From positions 806,001-870,000 of the forward strand of contig NZ_VJYI01000001.1 of NCBI RefSeq assembly GCF_008065375.1: 64,000 bases of DNA, read 5' to 3'. Under the pieces are notes generated by a model that ran no database searches, was not told where the DNA came from, and worked only from the letters and a program-made list of their open reading frames with translations. This document shows, piece after piece, positions 41,642 through 50,288 of this stretch. How positions within the stretch are numbered: position 1 is the first letter of the stretch; every line of letters begins with the position of its first letter. Position numbers and translations under genes: made by a program. Origin of the DNA: Nonomuraea sp. SYSU D8015 (lineage in GTDB: Bacteria; Actinomycetota; Actinomycetes; Streptosporangiales; Streptosporangiaceae).

Positions 41642-42755
41642 CCGGCCCTCGCCCGCCACCCACCCGTCCCCCGCCACCGGCCCTTCGCCCTTCGGGGCGT
41701 CCGAAGCGTCGGGGCGTGCGTCCTTCGGGGCGTCCGAGGCGTCGGGGGGTGCGTCCTTTGGGGCGTCCCAGGTGCCCGGGCGTGCGTCCCGTGAGACACC
41801 CCCATCGTCCGGGGGCACGTCCGCCCAGGCGCGTCTGACCGCTGGGCGCGCGCCCCTCACGGACGGGGCAGTGCCGGGGACCGGCGGGCGCCGCCCGTCC
41901 CTTGCGGGCGGCGCTGCGGGCTCGGTGGAGGCGTCCCCGGCAGCGCAGGAAGAGGACCGCCCGGTGCGGGGGGAGGCGCCCGTGCTCGTGCGTGAGGCGT
42001 CCCCTGCCGGGCCTCCCGGCGTGCGGCAGGCGTCGCGCGCCGCGCAGGAGGCGTGCTCCGAGGTGGCGTCGGCGCGTTCGGGCGGGGCCGCCGGTTCGGG
42101 GGAGGCGTCCGGGAGCGTGTCTCAGAAGGCGGCGCCGCCGGAGGAGGGCCGGGCGCCGTCGGAAGGGGTGGATCCGGTGCCGGCGGAATTGCCGTCGGTG
42201 CTCGCCCAGCACGTGGAGGGGCACCTGGCGGCCGCGCGGGGCATGGCGGCGCTGGTGCCGGCCGTCGAGGCCGCAGCCGACCTGATCATCGAGACCTTCG
42301 CCCGCGGCGGCACCCTCTACACGCTGGGCAACGGCGGCAGCGCGGCCGACGCCCAGCACCTCACCGGCGAGCTGATCGGCCACTACAAGCGCGACCGCCG
42401 CCCCCTCCCCACGGTCACGCTCACGACCGACGCCACGGTCATGACGTGCATCGCCAACGACTACGCCTACGAGGACGTCTTCGCCCGCCAGGTCCAGGCG
42501 CTGGCCCGCCCCGGCGACGTCGTGGCCGCGTTCACCACCAGCGGCAACTCGCCCAACGTGGTCAGCGCCCTCCAAACCGCACGGAGCAACGGCGCGGTGA
42601 CGGTACTGTTCGGCGGCGGAGACGGAGGCGCCGCAGCAGAGCACGCCGACCACCTCCTCCTCGCCCCCGCCACGGAAACGCCGCGCATCCAGGAGATCCA
42701 CACACTGATGCTGCACATGATCAGCGAGAAGGTCGACGCTTGGGCGGCCGCATGA
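41634..42755 (+). CDS. SIS-domain sugar-phosphate isomerase (GmhA-like) with possible repeat-rich leader
   Basis: The longest frame encodes 373 residues, but only the last 190 look folded: the SIS core YTLGNGGSAADAQHLTGELIG (about 230-250), FTTSGNSPNVV (serine-rich phosphate loop) and a terminal HMISEKVDAW. The first 180 are Ser/Gly/Ala/Pro-rich with 11-residue repeats. GTG 42177, with GGAAGGGG 9 bases upstream, would give 192 residues, the normal GmhA length, and is an equally good start. The true N-terminus is undecided. The family isomerises sedoheptulose 7-phosphate or related sugar phosphates. The stop overlaps the GH38 start. Confidence 0.72.
   Translation: MPDRPSPATHPSPATGPSPFGASEASGRASFGASEASGGASFGASQVPGRASRETPPSSGGTSAQARLTAGRAPLTDGAVPGTGGRRPSLAGGAAGSVEASPAAQEEDRPVRGEAPVLVREASPAGPPGVRQASRAAQEACSEVASARSGGAAGSGEASGSVSQKAAPPEEGRAPSEGVDPVPAELPSVLAQHVEGHLAAARGMAALVPAVEAAADLIIETFARGGTLYTLGNGGSAADAQHLTGELIGHYKRDRRPLPTVTLTTDATVMTCIANDYAYEDVFARQVQALARPGDVVAAFTTSGNSPNVVSALQTARSNGAVTVLFGGGDGGAAAEHADHLLLAPATETPRIQEIHTLMLHMISEKVDAWAAA
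41691..41789 (+). repeat. Three 33 bp tandem repeats
   Basis: Units at 41691-41723, 41724-41756 and 41757-41789 encode FGASEASGRAS-like 11-mers in the SIS reading frame. The first two differ at 2 positions; the third is more diverged. Confidence 0.85.
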
Positions 42756-45304
42756 AGAGCCGGCCCGCCCCCATGGCCAACGCCCCCTCCGGCGCCCAGC
42801 CGCAGGGGCTGCCGCGCGCCCCCCGCCCGGCGGCCGCGCCCGACCGCACCCTGCACATGATCGGCAACGCGCACCTGGACCCGGTGTGGCTCTGGCCCTG
42901 GCAGGAGGGCTACCAGGAGGCCCGCGCGACGTTCTGGTCGGCGATCCACCGCATGGACGAGTACCCCGACTTCGTCTTCACCTGCGACCAGGTCGTGCTC
43001 CTGTCCTGGGTGGAGGAGTCGGACCCGGAGCTGTTCGCCAGGATCAGGGAGAGGGTCGCCGAGGGCCGCTGGGTCAACGTCGGCGGCTGGTGGGTGGAGC
43101 CCGACTGCAACATGCCCTCGGGTGAGTCGTTCGCCCGCCAGGGCCTGTACGGTCAGCGCTACCTGAAGGAGAAGTTCGGCGTCACCGCGACGGTCGGCAT
43201 GAACGTCGACCCGTTCGGCCACAACGCCATGCTCCCGGCCATCCTGCGCGGCCAGGGCATGGACTCCTACTGCTTCCTGCGCCCGGGACCGCACGAGGCC
43301 GAGCTGCCCGGCACGATGTTCTGGTGGGAGAGCCCGGACGGCAGCCGCGTGCTGGCCTACCGGATCCCGTTCGAGTACTGCAGCCCGCCCGGCGAGGTGG
43401 CCGGCCAGACGGAGAAGGCGCTGGGCCAGCTCGACCGCTCCCTGAGCGACCTGATGATCTTCTACGGGGTGGGCAACCACGGCGGCGGCCCCACCAAGGC
43501 CAACATCGAGTCCATCCACCGCTACGACCGGATGGGCACGTTCGGCGAGCTGACGATGTCCTCGCCGCGCCGCTACTTCGACGAGATGGCCAAGCGCCTG
43601 GGCGAGCAGGGCCTGGCCGAGCTGCCGGTGTGGCGCGACGACCTGCAGCACCACGCGGCCGGCTGCTACTCCTCGCACTCCGGCGTCAAGGCGTGGCAGC
43701 GGCGGGCGCAGGCGGCGGTGCTGTCGGCCGAGCGCTGGGCCGCCGTCGCCGGCCACGACGCGCGCGCCGACCTGGAGCGGGCGTGGAAGCAGGTGCTGTT
43801 CAACCAGTTCCACGACGTGCTGCCCGGCTCGGCCATCGAGCCCGCCTACGACGACGCCCGCGACCAGCTCGGCGAGGCGATCGCGATCTCCAAGCGGATC
43901 ATCACGCGGGCGCACAACGTGATCGCCCGCGACATCCGCATCCCGCAGGAGGACGGCACCCAGCCGGTGGTCGTCTTCAACCCGCACCCGTGGCCGGTCA
44001 CGACCCGGGTCGAGATGCAGTACGGCCTCGCGCCCACCGGCGTGCACGTCGTGGACGAGGGCGGCGCCGACGTGCTCTGCCAGCGCATCCAGTCGGTCGC
44101 CACCACCGACGACAAGGGGCGCGGCGCCACCGTGTTCCGCGCGGAGCTGCCCCCGCTGGGCTACCGCCTCTACCGCCTGCGCCAGGGCGCCCCCATGCCG
44201 ACGACCGGCCTGTCCTGCAGCGCGCACCACATCGAGAACGACGTCCTCCGCCTGGAGCTCGACCCCGCCACCGGCTGGCTGTCCAGCCTGCTCGACAAGC
44301 GCACCGGCGTGGACCTCATGGCGGGGGCGACCGGCGAGCACACCGTGATCTGCGAGGACCCGACCGACACGTGGGGACACCGGGTCGTCTCCTACGACTG
44401 GCCGGGCGAGGCCATGGCCACCACGGGCATCGTGCTGCGCGAGGCCGGCCCGCTGCGGGCCCGCATCCGGGTCGAGCGCGCATGGGGCCGCTCCACGATG
44501 GTCGAGGAGTTCATCCTGGGCGCGGGCGACGACGACGCGGTGGAGGTGCGGGTCACGCTGGACTGGCGCGAGCAGGCCCACCTGATGAAGCTGCGGTTCC
44601 CGGTCGCGCTGAAGTCGCCGGCGGCCACGTACGAGATCCCGTTCGGGCACCTGAGCAGGCCGGTCGACGGAGCCGAGGAACCGGCGCAGTCGTGGGTGGA
44701 CCTGTCGGGCGACGGCGCCGGCCTGGCCGTGGTGAACAACGCCAAGCACGGCTACGACGTCTCGCCGCGCTCCCCGGGCCGCAGCCCCAGCATCGGGATC
44801 ACCGCCGTGCGCAGCCCGGTCTACGCCTGGCACGACCCGCGGCTGCTGGACCCGGAGGGCTGCTACTCCTACCAGGACCAAGGGGCGCAGCGGTTCACGT
44901 ACCTGCTGGTGCCGCACGCGGGCGACTGGCGGGCGGCCGGGCTCGCGCGGCGGGCCGCGCTGCTGGGCTCCCCGGCGCGGGCGATGCTGGAGAGCTTCCA
45001 CGACGGCCCGCTGCCCGGCGCGCGCGGCTTCCTGGACGACGGCGGCGGCCAGGTCATGGTGACCGCGGTGAAACTGCACGAGGACGCGCCCCGCGACCTC
45101 GTCGTCCGGGCCGTCGAGACCACGGGCCGGGCCGCCGTCGCCACCCTCGACATCCCGCTGGCGGGGGTCAGGCTGACGGCGGACTTCGGGCCGAGCCAGA
45201 TCCGCACGTTCCGGATCCCGCTGGACGATCCGCTCTCCGCGGTGGAGACCGACCTCGTCGAGCTGACCACCCGCAAGGGCGCGTTCACGGTGGAAGCATG
45301 GTGA
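42752..45304 (+). CDS. GH38 alpha-mannosidase
   Basis: An 850-residue enzyme with no signal peptide, so probably cytoplasmic. The zinc-binding HxD is in IGNAHLDPVWLW (about residue 38-49), and the nucleophile Asp is in GMNVDPFGHN (about 152). Further blocks: FYGVGNHGGGPTKANIES, the Zn-binding His in FNQFHDVLPGSAI (about 353) and C-terminal beta domains. GH38 removes alpha-1,2/1,3/1,6-linked mannose and is central to degradation of high-mannose glycans. The start overlaps the SIS stop, and the last bases overlap the start of the next gene, so it lies mid-operon. Confidence 0.93.
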   Translation: MKSRPAPMANAPSGAQPQGLPRAPRPAAAPDRTLHMIGNAHLDPVWLWPWQEGYQEARATFWSAIHRMDEYPDFVFTCDQVVLLSWVEESDPELFARIRERVAEGRWVNVGGWWVEPDCNMPSGESFARQGLYGQRYLKEKFGVTATVGMNVDPFGHNAMLPAILRGQGMDSYCFLRPGPHEAELPGTMFWWESPDGSRVLAYRIPFEYCSPPGEVAGQTEKALGQLDRSLSDLMIFYGVGNHGGGPTKANIESIHRYDRMGTFGELTMSSPRRYFDEMAKRLGEQGLAELPVWRDDLQHHAAGCYSSHSGVKAWQRRAQAAVLSAERWAAVAGHDARADLERAWKQVLFNQFHDVLPGSAIEPAYDDARDQLGEAIAISKRIITRAHNVIARDIRIPQEDGTQPVVVFNPHPWPVTTRVEMQYGLAPTGVHVVDEGGADVLCQRIQSVATTDDKGRGATVFRAELPPLGYRLYRLRQGAPMPTTGLSCSAHHIENDVLRLELDPATGWLSSLLDKRTGVDLMAGATGEHTVICEDPTDTWGHRVVSYDWPGEAMATTGIVLREAGPLRARIRVERAWGRSTMVEEFILGAGDDDAVEVRVTLDWREQAHLMKLRFPVALKSPAATYEIPFGHLSRPVDGAEEPAQSWVDLSGDGAGLAVVNNAKHGYDVSPRSPGRSPSIGITAVRSPVYAWHDPRLLDPEGCYSYQDQGAQRFTYLLVPHAGDWRAAGLARRAALLGSPARAMLESFHDGPLPGARGFLDDGGGQVMVTAVKLHEDAPRDLVVRAVETTGRAAVATLDIPLAGVRLTADFGPSQIRTFRIPLDDPLSAVETDLVELTTRKGAFTVEAW

Positions 45305-47166
45305 GCGTCGAGGTGCTCGGCCCCGGGCCGTACACCGTCGACGAGCAGTGGGGCGAGCCGCTGCCGAGCGGCCGCCGCGAGCTGCGCCTGACCATCCGGT
45401 ACGACGGCGCGGAGCCGGCCGAAGGGACCGTCCGCGTCAGCAGGTCCGTGCCCGCGGCCGACCCGTGGTGGCTGATCCCCGGCCTCTTCTACGGCGAGAA
45501 CCGGCCCGCGGCCTGCGAGCGGATCTTCCCCCGCTTCGAGGGCGGCGCCGACCGGCCCGAGGAGATGGTGTCGTGCCGGTGGGGGTTCCGCGCGGATCGG
45601 GCGGCGACCCCGGCTGTCATGGTCTGGGGCGACATTTCGGGAACCGCGCTGATCGCGGACGAGGTATCGCCGCTCGGCACCACGGGCCTGGCGATCGAGC
45701 ACACCGTTGAGGACACCGGCGGGGTCGCGACGATCTCGCTGCTGTTCCCGTACCGGGAATTCCCGATCACCTACTACGGCTCCGCGCTCCCGCTGCCCGC
45801 CTCCGCGGCCACGCACGTGTGGCAGCCCGGCGAGACGCACGTGATCACGCTGGCGGCGTGCGACCTGCCCGCCGACCGGCACGCGTACGCGCCGCTGCTG
45901 CGCGAGGACCGCGAACTGCGCCTGCCCGATGCGCCCATCCTGCCCTGGGAGAGCGTCGAGTCGGCGGCCGGCATCGCCGCCGACGGCCTCTACCGCTGGC
46001 ACTACGACCCGGACCCCGGCGTGCTGCTGGAGACGGTGGGGTTCGACCGCGAGGTGAGCGGCACCAACGGCGAGCGCGTGGACCGGCAGGCCATGCACGT
46101 CGGCTGGGTGAGCGGCATCCCGTGGGCGGCGGCGCTCCTGGAGCACGGGCTGCGGAGGGGGCGGCCCGAGCACGTCGCCGCCGCCGAACGGGTCATCGGC
46201 TTCATCTGCGCCAACCTGTCGCCGTCCGGCACCTTCTGGGGCACCTGGTACCGCGGGTCCGGCTGGTCGCAGAGCTGGACCCCGGTCAAGGACGCCCTGC
46301 ACGCCCGCACGCTGGGCGAGGCGACGCTGTTCCTGGTGCGCGCGCTGCGGCTGCGGCCCGATCCCGAGTGGCTGGCCGCGGCCCGCTCCAACCTGGACGC
46401 GATGGTCGCCCGCCAGCGCCCCGACGGCAACCTCGGCACGCTCCACCACGCCGCCACCGGCGAGGTCCTGTCCTGGTCCGGCGCCTCCGGCCTGACCTGG
46501 GTGGCCGCCCTGGCGGAGAGCGGCGAGGAGCACTACCTGCGGGCCGCCGTCCGCGCGGGGGAGTACTACGCCTCGTTCGTCGCGGACGAGTTCATCTATG
46601 GAGCCCCCGAGGACGTGGACCTCGCGCCGACCTCGGAGGACGGCTACGCGGCGGTGATCGCGTACATGGCGCTGCACCGCCGCACCGGCGAGCGGCGCTG
46701 GCTCGACCTGGCCCGCCGCGCCGCCGACTGGACGCTCACCTTCCGCTACACCTACAACGTCCGCTTCGGCCCCCGCACGCCCCTCGGCGTGTACGGCTTC
46801 GCCACGCGCGGCTCCGACCAGGCGTCCCCGTCGAACCAGCACGTGCACGCGTACGGGCTGGTGTGCACGGCCGAGCTGATCGAGCTGTCGGAGGCCCTCG
46901 GGGATCCGTACTACGCGGAGCGGGCGCACGAGACCCTGGAATGTTTCCGCCAGCTGCTCCCGGCCGCCGACGGCGACGTCAACGCCTACCGCGGCATGAT
47001 CACCGAGCGCTACTACCAGACGGACTGCTTCCAGCCGAAGGGCATGTACCTGACGCTGTCGCACGCCTGGAGCGCCGGGGTGCTGCTGCTGGCCTGCGAG
47101 CAGGTGCTCTCCCGGCAACGGGCGGAAGCCGGCCGGGAACTGAGCGGGGACGCACAGCTGGCCTAG
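45298..47166 (+). CDS. Uncharacterised alpha/alpha-barrel (six-hairpin) glycosidase-like protein
   Basis: A 622-residue cytoplasmic protein; the ATG at 45298 overlaps the GH38 stop by 7 bp. The N-terminal 220 residues are beta-rich (WWLIPGLFYGENRPAACERIFPR). From about 225 onward there are alternating helices with evenly spaced Trp/Tyr-rich turns (SPSGTFWGTWYRGSGWSQSW, RQRPDGNLGTLHHA, TSEDGYAAVIAYMALH), as in (alpha/alpha)6 barrels of GH78/88/105/127-type enzymes or epimerases. I cannot assign a family. As last gene of the ROK-SIS-GH38 operon it probably acts on the same glycan. Candidate acidic catalytic residues lie in the TPVKDALHARTLGE and TSEDGY regions. Confidence 0.75.
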   Translation: MVSVEVLGPGPYTVDEQWGEPLPSGRRELRLTIRYDGAEPAEGTVRVSRSVPAADPWWLIPGLFYGENRPAACERIFPRFEGGADRPEEMVSCRWGFRADRAATPAVMVWGDISGTALIADEVSPLGTTGLAIEHTVEDTGGVATISLLFPYREFPITYYGSALPLPASAATHVWQPGETHVITLAACDLPADRHAYAPLLREDRELRLPDAPILPWESVESAAGIAADGLYRWHYDPDPGVLLETVGFDREVSGTNGERVDRQAMHVGWVSGIPWAAALLEHGLRRGRPEHVAAAERVIGFICANLSPSGTFWGTWYRGSGWSQSWTPVKDALHARTLGEATLFLVRALRLRPDPEWLAAARSNLDAMVARQRPDGNLGTLHHAATGEVLSWSGASGLTWVAALAESGEEHYLRAAVRAGEYYASFVADEFIYGAPEDVDLAPTSEDGYAAVIAYMALHRRTGERRWLDLARRAADWTLTFRYTYNVRFGPRTPLGVYGFATRGSDQASPSNQHVHAYGLVCTAELIELSEALGDPYYAERAHETLECFRQLLPAADGDVNAYRGMITERYYQTDCFQPKGMYLTLSHAWSAGVLLLACEQVLSRQRAEAGRELSGDAQLA

Positions 47167-47227
47167 GCGCTCGCCGTGCCGAGGGGTGGGCGAGGACCCT
47201 GGGGTGGGTCCCCTTACGCTCGAACGT

Positions 47228-48142
47228 ATGCGAGTGTTCGTCACCGGCGGCACCGGGGCGATCGGCGGTCACGCGGTCCCGGCGCTGCTCACCGCGGGAC
47301 ACGCGGTGACCGCCCTCGCCCGCACCCCGGCCAAGGCCGCCGCGCTCCGAGACCGCGGCGCCACCCCCGTCACCGTGTCGCTCTTCGACCGCGAAGCCCT
47401 GACCTCGGCGTTCGCCGGGCACGACGCGGTGGTCAACCTGGCGAGCGCCATCCCGCCGATGAGCAGGTTCATGAGCGCCAGGGCGCAGCGCGAGAACCAC
47501 CGGGTGCGGACCGAGGGCTCGGCCGCGGTCGTGGACGCCGCGCTCGCCGCCGGCGTCGGCCGGGTCGTGCAGGAGTCGGTCAGCATGCTCTACCGCGACC
47601 AGGGCGACCGCTGGATCGGCGAGGACGCGCCCGTGGATCACTTCCCGCTGACCCGCGGCAACTTCGCCGCCGAGTCGAGCGCGCACCGGTTCGGGAAGGA
47701 GGGCGGCGGCGCGGGCGTGGTGCTGCGCTTCGGCTGGTTCTACGGGCCCGGGGCCGAGCACAGCGAGCAGATGTACGCCCAGGCCCGCCACCACGTCGGC
47801 ATGGTCCTCGGCCGCCCGGACGGCTACGTCTCCTCCATCCACCTGGCCGACGCCGCCACGGCGGTCGTCGCGGCTCTGGGGGCGCCCGCGGGCACGTACA
47901 ACGTGGTCGACGACGAGCCGCTGACCAAGCGCGCGTACGCCGACGCCCTCGCCCGCGCCGCCGGCTCCCGCCTGTGGCTCCGCGTCCCCGGCCGCGCCGC
48001 CCACCTCTTCGGCCACCGCCTCACGTCCCTCACCCGCTCGCTCCGGGTCAGCAACGCCCGCTTCCGCGAGGCCACCGGCTGGGCCCCGCGCTACCCGAGC
48101 GCCCGCGAGGGCTGGCTCGCCACCGCCGCCGCGCTCACCTGA
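47228..48142 (+). CDS. NAD(P)-dependent epimerase/dehydratase-like protein
   Basis: A 304-residue extended-SDR protein. The start MRVFVTGGTGAIGGHAVP at 47228 puts the GxxGxxG nucleotide-binding loop at residues 7-13; an in-frame upstream ATG would add 14 residues that the fold does not need. The catalytic Tyr/Lys pair of classical SDRs is not obvious (ESVSMLYRDQGD and HRFGKEGGG), so it may be an atypical NAD(P)H-binding oxidoreductase. Its 3' end overlaps by 52 bp the end of the convergent erythromycin-esterase-family gene. It is not evidently part of the glycan locus. Confidence 0.82.
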   Translation: MRVFVTGGTGAIGGHAVPALLTAGHAVTALARTPAKAAALRDRGATPVTVSLFDREALTSAFAGHDAVVNLASAIPPMSRFMSARAQRENHRVRTEGSAAVVDAALAAGVGRVVQESVSMLYRDQGDRWIGEDAPVDHFPLTRGNFAAESSAHRFGKEGGGAGVVLRFGWFYGPGAEHSEQMYAQARHHVGMVLGRPDGYVSSIHLADAATAVVAALGAPAGTYNVVDDEPLTKRAYADALARAAGSRLWLRVPGRAAHLFGHRLTSLTRSLRVSNARFREATGWAPRYPSAREGWLATAAALT

Positions 48143-49419
48143 CGCGTGGGACAGTTCTTCGCCCTCCGGGCAAGGGATCGAGGCGCGGCCCTCAGCCCGG
48201 CCGGTTCGGGGGGGACGTCCTTGACGAAGATGAGCCCATCGCATTCGGCCAGGTGGTCTGGTTCCAGCGGGAAATACAGGTAGTCGGCGGACATGTCCGT
48301 GCGCAGGGCCGGTTTCCTGCCCTCGCCGTCGAGGGCCGCGGCCAGCCCGGGGGCGTCGACGACGTAACCGCTCCCGGGAAGCGTGTACAGCAGCCCCTCC
48401 ACGGTGTCCGGGTGCGGGACGCCGAGTCCCTGGTGCCGGACGGTGCCGAGGGCCGAGGCCAGCCAGGCGTACCGGTCGCCCAGCCGGGCGCTGACGATCG
48501 ACCCCGCGCTCCACCACTCCACCGGCAGGCCGGGCAGCTCCCACGTGCTCTTGTGCCGCTGGAGGTGCCGGTTCTGGGCGTAGACCAGCGTGGGCCCGTG
48601 CTCGGCGATCGCCTCGAGGTTGCCGGCCATCATCACGTCACGCAGCCCCATGAGCCGCGACACCCGGGGCGGGGACGTGTCGGCCATCCAGAAGTGGTAG
48701 CGGAGCAGGCCGGTCGCGGTGCGCCCGTGCAGGCACGCCCGCCACCAGGCCTCCCGCGAGGTCGCCGCGATCAGGTGGGGCGTCTGCGTGTCGAGCAGCG
48801 CGACCAGGTCGTCCGCGATGAGACGCAGCTCCCTGGCCTCGGCGGACCGGCCTGCGGACTGGGCGGGCTCCATGGCCGCCGCCGGATTCGTCCACTGTTC
48901 GTCGGCGCCGATCAGCCGGTCGAGCGTCTCCGCGGTGCAGGGAAGGAGCCCGGCGTCCACCGACGCGGCGAGGTAGCCGTGCAACGCGGTGAGCGCCTGC
49001 CGCGGGCTGGCGGCCACGGTCATCTCCAGCGGCCCGTCGAAGCCGAAGAACCGCAGCCGGTCCTCTGCGGGCCGGTCCTCGTTGTACGCGCGCATCCAGC
49101 GGACGAGCTCCCGAGTGGCAGGCGAGGCGCCGAACCCGTGGCTGAAGCCGCGCGCCATGACGTCGTCGAGCGTCCCCGTGCCCGCCGTGACGTAGTCGTC
49201 CACGGCCAGCCCCATGAGACAGTCGCTCTCGAGGGCGAACGACCGGAAGCCCTCGTGCTCGACCAGATGCCGGAAGATCTCGTTGCGCAGTTCGAGCAGC
49301 GCCTCCTCGCAGTGCTTGGCCTCGCCCAGCCCGAGCAGCCGTGGCCGGGCCGGGAGCGACCGGAGGAAGCTCGTGACGGCGGCGCCGTCGAGGGCGCGGG
49401 CGAATGGATCGGGGGTCAT
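48091..49419 (-). CDS. Erythromycin-esterase family protein
   Basis: A 442-residue protein. The signature GLGEAKHCEEALLELRNEIF gives Glu33, His36 and Arg45, with the same spacing as the catalytic Glu43, His46 and Arg55 of EreB; a later YAQNRHLQRH supplies the second His. ALESD at about residue 70 is also conserved. Start MTPDPFA (49419) is preferred over an in-frame ATG at 49446. Family members hydrolyse the macrolide lactone ring, but many homologues have other, unknown ester substrates. It is divergent from a MerR-type regulator whose likely operator lies between them. Confidence 0.87.
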   Translation of the reverse strand: MTPDPFARALDGAAVTSFLRSLPARPRLLGLGEAKHCEEALLELRNEIFRHLVEHEGFRSFALESDCLMGLAVDDYVTAGTGTLDDVMARGFSHGFGASPATRELVRWMRAYNEDRPAEDRLRFFGFDGPLEMTVAASPRQALTALHGYLAASVDAGLLPCTAETLDRLIGADEQWTNPAAAMEPAQSAGRSAEARELRLIADDLVALLDTQTPHLIAATSREAWWRACLHGRTATGLLRYHFWMADTSPPRVSRLMGLRDVMMAGNLEAIAEHGPTLVYAQNRHLQRHKSTWELPGLPVEWWSAGSIVSARLGDRYAWLASALGTVRHQGLGVPHPDTVEGLLYTLPGSGYVVDAPGLAAALDGEGRKPALRTDMSADYLYFPLEPDHLAECDGLIFVKDVPPEPAGLRAAPRSLARRAKNCPTRQVSAAAVASQPSRALG

Positions 49420-49458
49420 GACGGATCCTGTTCTCTTCGCGGACACCGAAGGCTTACC

Positions 49459-49474
49459 TCAACTGTATCGTTGA
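49459..49474. promoter_or_regulatory. MerR-type dyad between the divergent genes
   Basis: TCAACTGTATCGTTGA: perfect 5 bp arms TCAAC/GTTGA around a 6-base centre. It lies 40 bp from the esterase start and 60 bp from the MerR start, so it could control both. Confidence 0.5.
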
Positions 49475-49533
49475 ACTTTCTGTGTAAGCTTGAGGCCGAT
49501 ATCAGCCCTTTTTTGAGGTCAGACCTTCAAATC

Positions 49534-50262
49534 ATGGTGAACGCGCGACTCAGGCCGGTGGACCTCGCCCGCGAGCACGGCCTGTCCACCCAGGCGATCA
49601 GGAACTACGAGCAGGCCGGCATCCTCCCGCCCGCCGCGCGCACGCCCCACGGCTACCGCACCTACACCCCGCTCCACGCGCAGGCGCTCCGCGCGTTCCT
49701 CGCTCTGGTGCCCGGCCACGGCCACCAGACCGCGACGTCGATCATGCAGGCGGTCAACCGGGACGCGGCCGAGGACGCGCTGGAGCTCATCGACGAGAGC
49801 CACACCCGGCTGCTCGACGACCGCCGCACCCTCCTCGCCGTGGAGAACGCCCTCCGCGACCTCGCGCCCGCGGCCGTGGACGACGAGCCCGAGCCCGGCG
49901 TCACGTTCATCGGGCCGCTGGCCAGAAGGCTCGGGATCCGGCCCGCGACGCTGCGCAAGTGGGAGCGTGCCGGGCTGGTGCAGCCGCGACGGGACCCGCG
50001 GACCGGTTACCGCGTCTACACCGCGGCGGACGTGCGGGACGCCCGGCTGGCGCACCAGCTCAGGCGGGGCGGATACCTGCTGGAGCAGATCTCCCCGCTG
50101 ATCGCCCAGGTACGGGCCGCCGGCGGGCTGGCGCCGCTGGAGTCCGCGCTGCGCGAGTGGCGCGGCCGGCTGTCGGCCCGCGGGCGCGCGATGCTGGCCG
50201 GCGCGGCCGAACTCGACGCCTACCTCCGCCGCCGCTCCTCGGGCGACGAGGGCGCCGAATGA
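49534..50262 (+). CDS. MerR/TioE-type regulator with two HTH domains
   Basis: A 242-residue protein. The first winged-helix domain is RPVDLAREHGLSTQAIRNYE (about 6-25), followed by GILPPAARTPHGYRTYT. A second complete MerR-type HTH starts near residue 128 (IGPLARRLGIRPATLRKWER, then GYRVYTAADVRDARL). Proteins with this double arrangement are annotated as TioE-type regulators in actinomycete natural-product loci. No effector-binding GyrI-like domain is seen. It is divergent from the erythromycin-esterase-family gene, which it probably controls. It ends 26 bp from the convergent conservon. Confidence 0.82.
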   Translation: MVNARLRPVDLAREHGLSTQAIRNYEQAGILPPAARTPHGYRTYTPLHAQALRAFLALVPGHGHQTATSIMQAVNRDAAEDALELIDESHTRLLDDRRTLLAVENALRDLAPAAVDDEPEPGVTFIGPLARRLGIRPATLRKWERAGLVQPRRDPRTGYRVYTAADVRDARLAHQLRRGGYLLEQISPLIAQVRAAGGLAPLESALREWRGRLSARGRAMLAGAAELDAYLRRRSSGDEGAE

Positions 50263-50288
50263 CGCAGCAGGCGGCACCCGCCGCGACC

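Noticed and set aside
41460..42716. 418-codon minus-strand frame antisense to the SIS gene
   Set aside because: Arises from repeat-rich GC DNA; the product has no recognisable fold, while the plus strand encodes a clear SIS domain.
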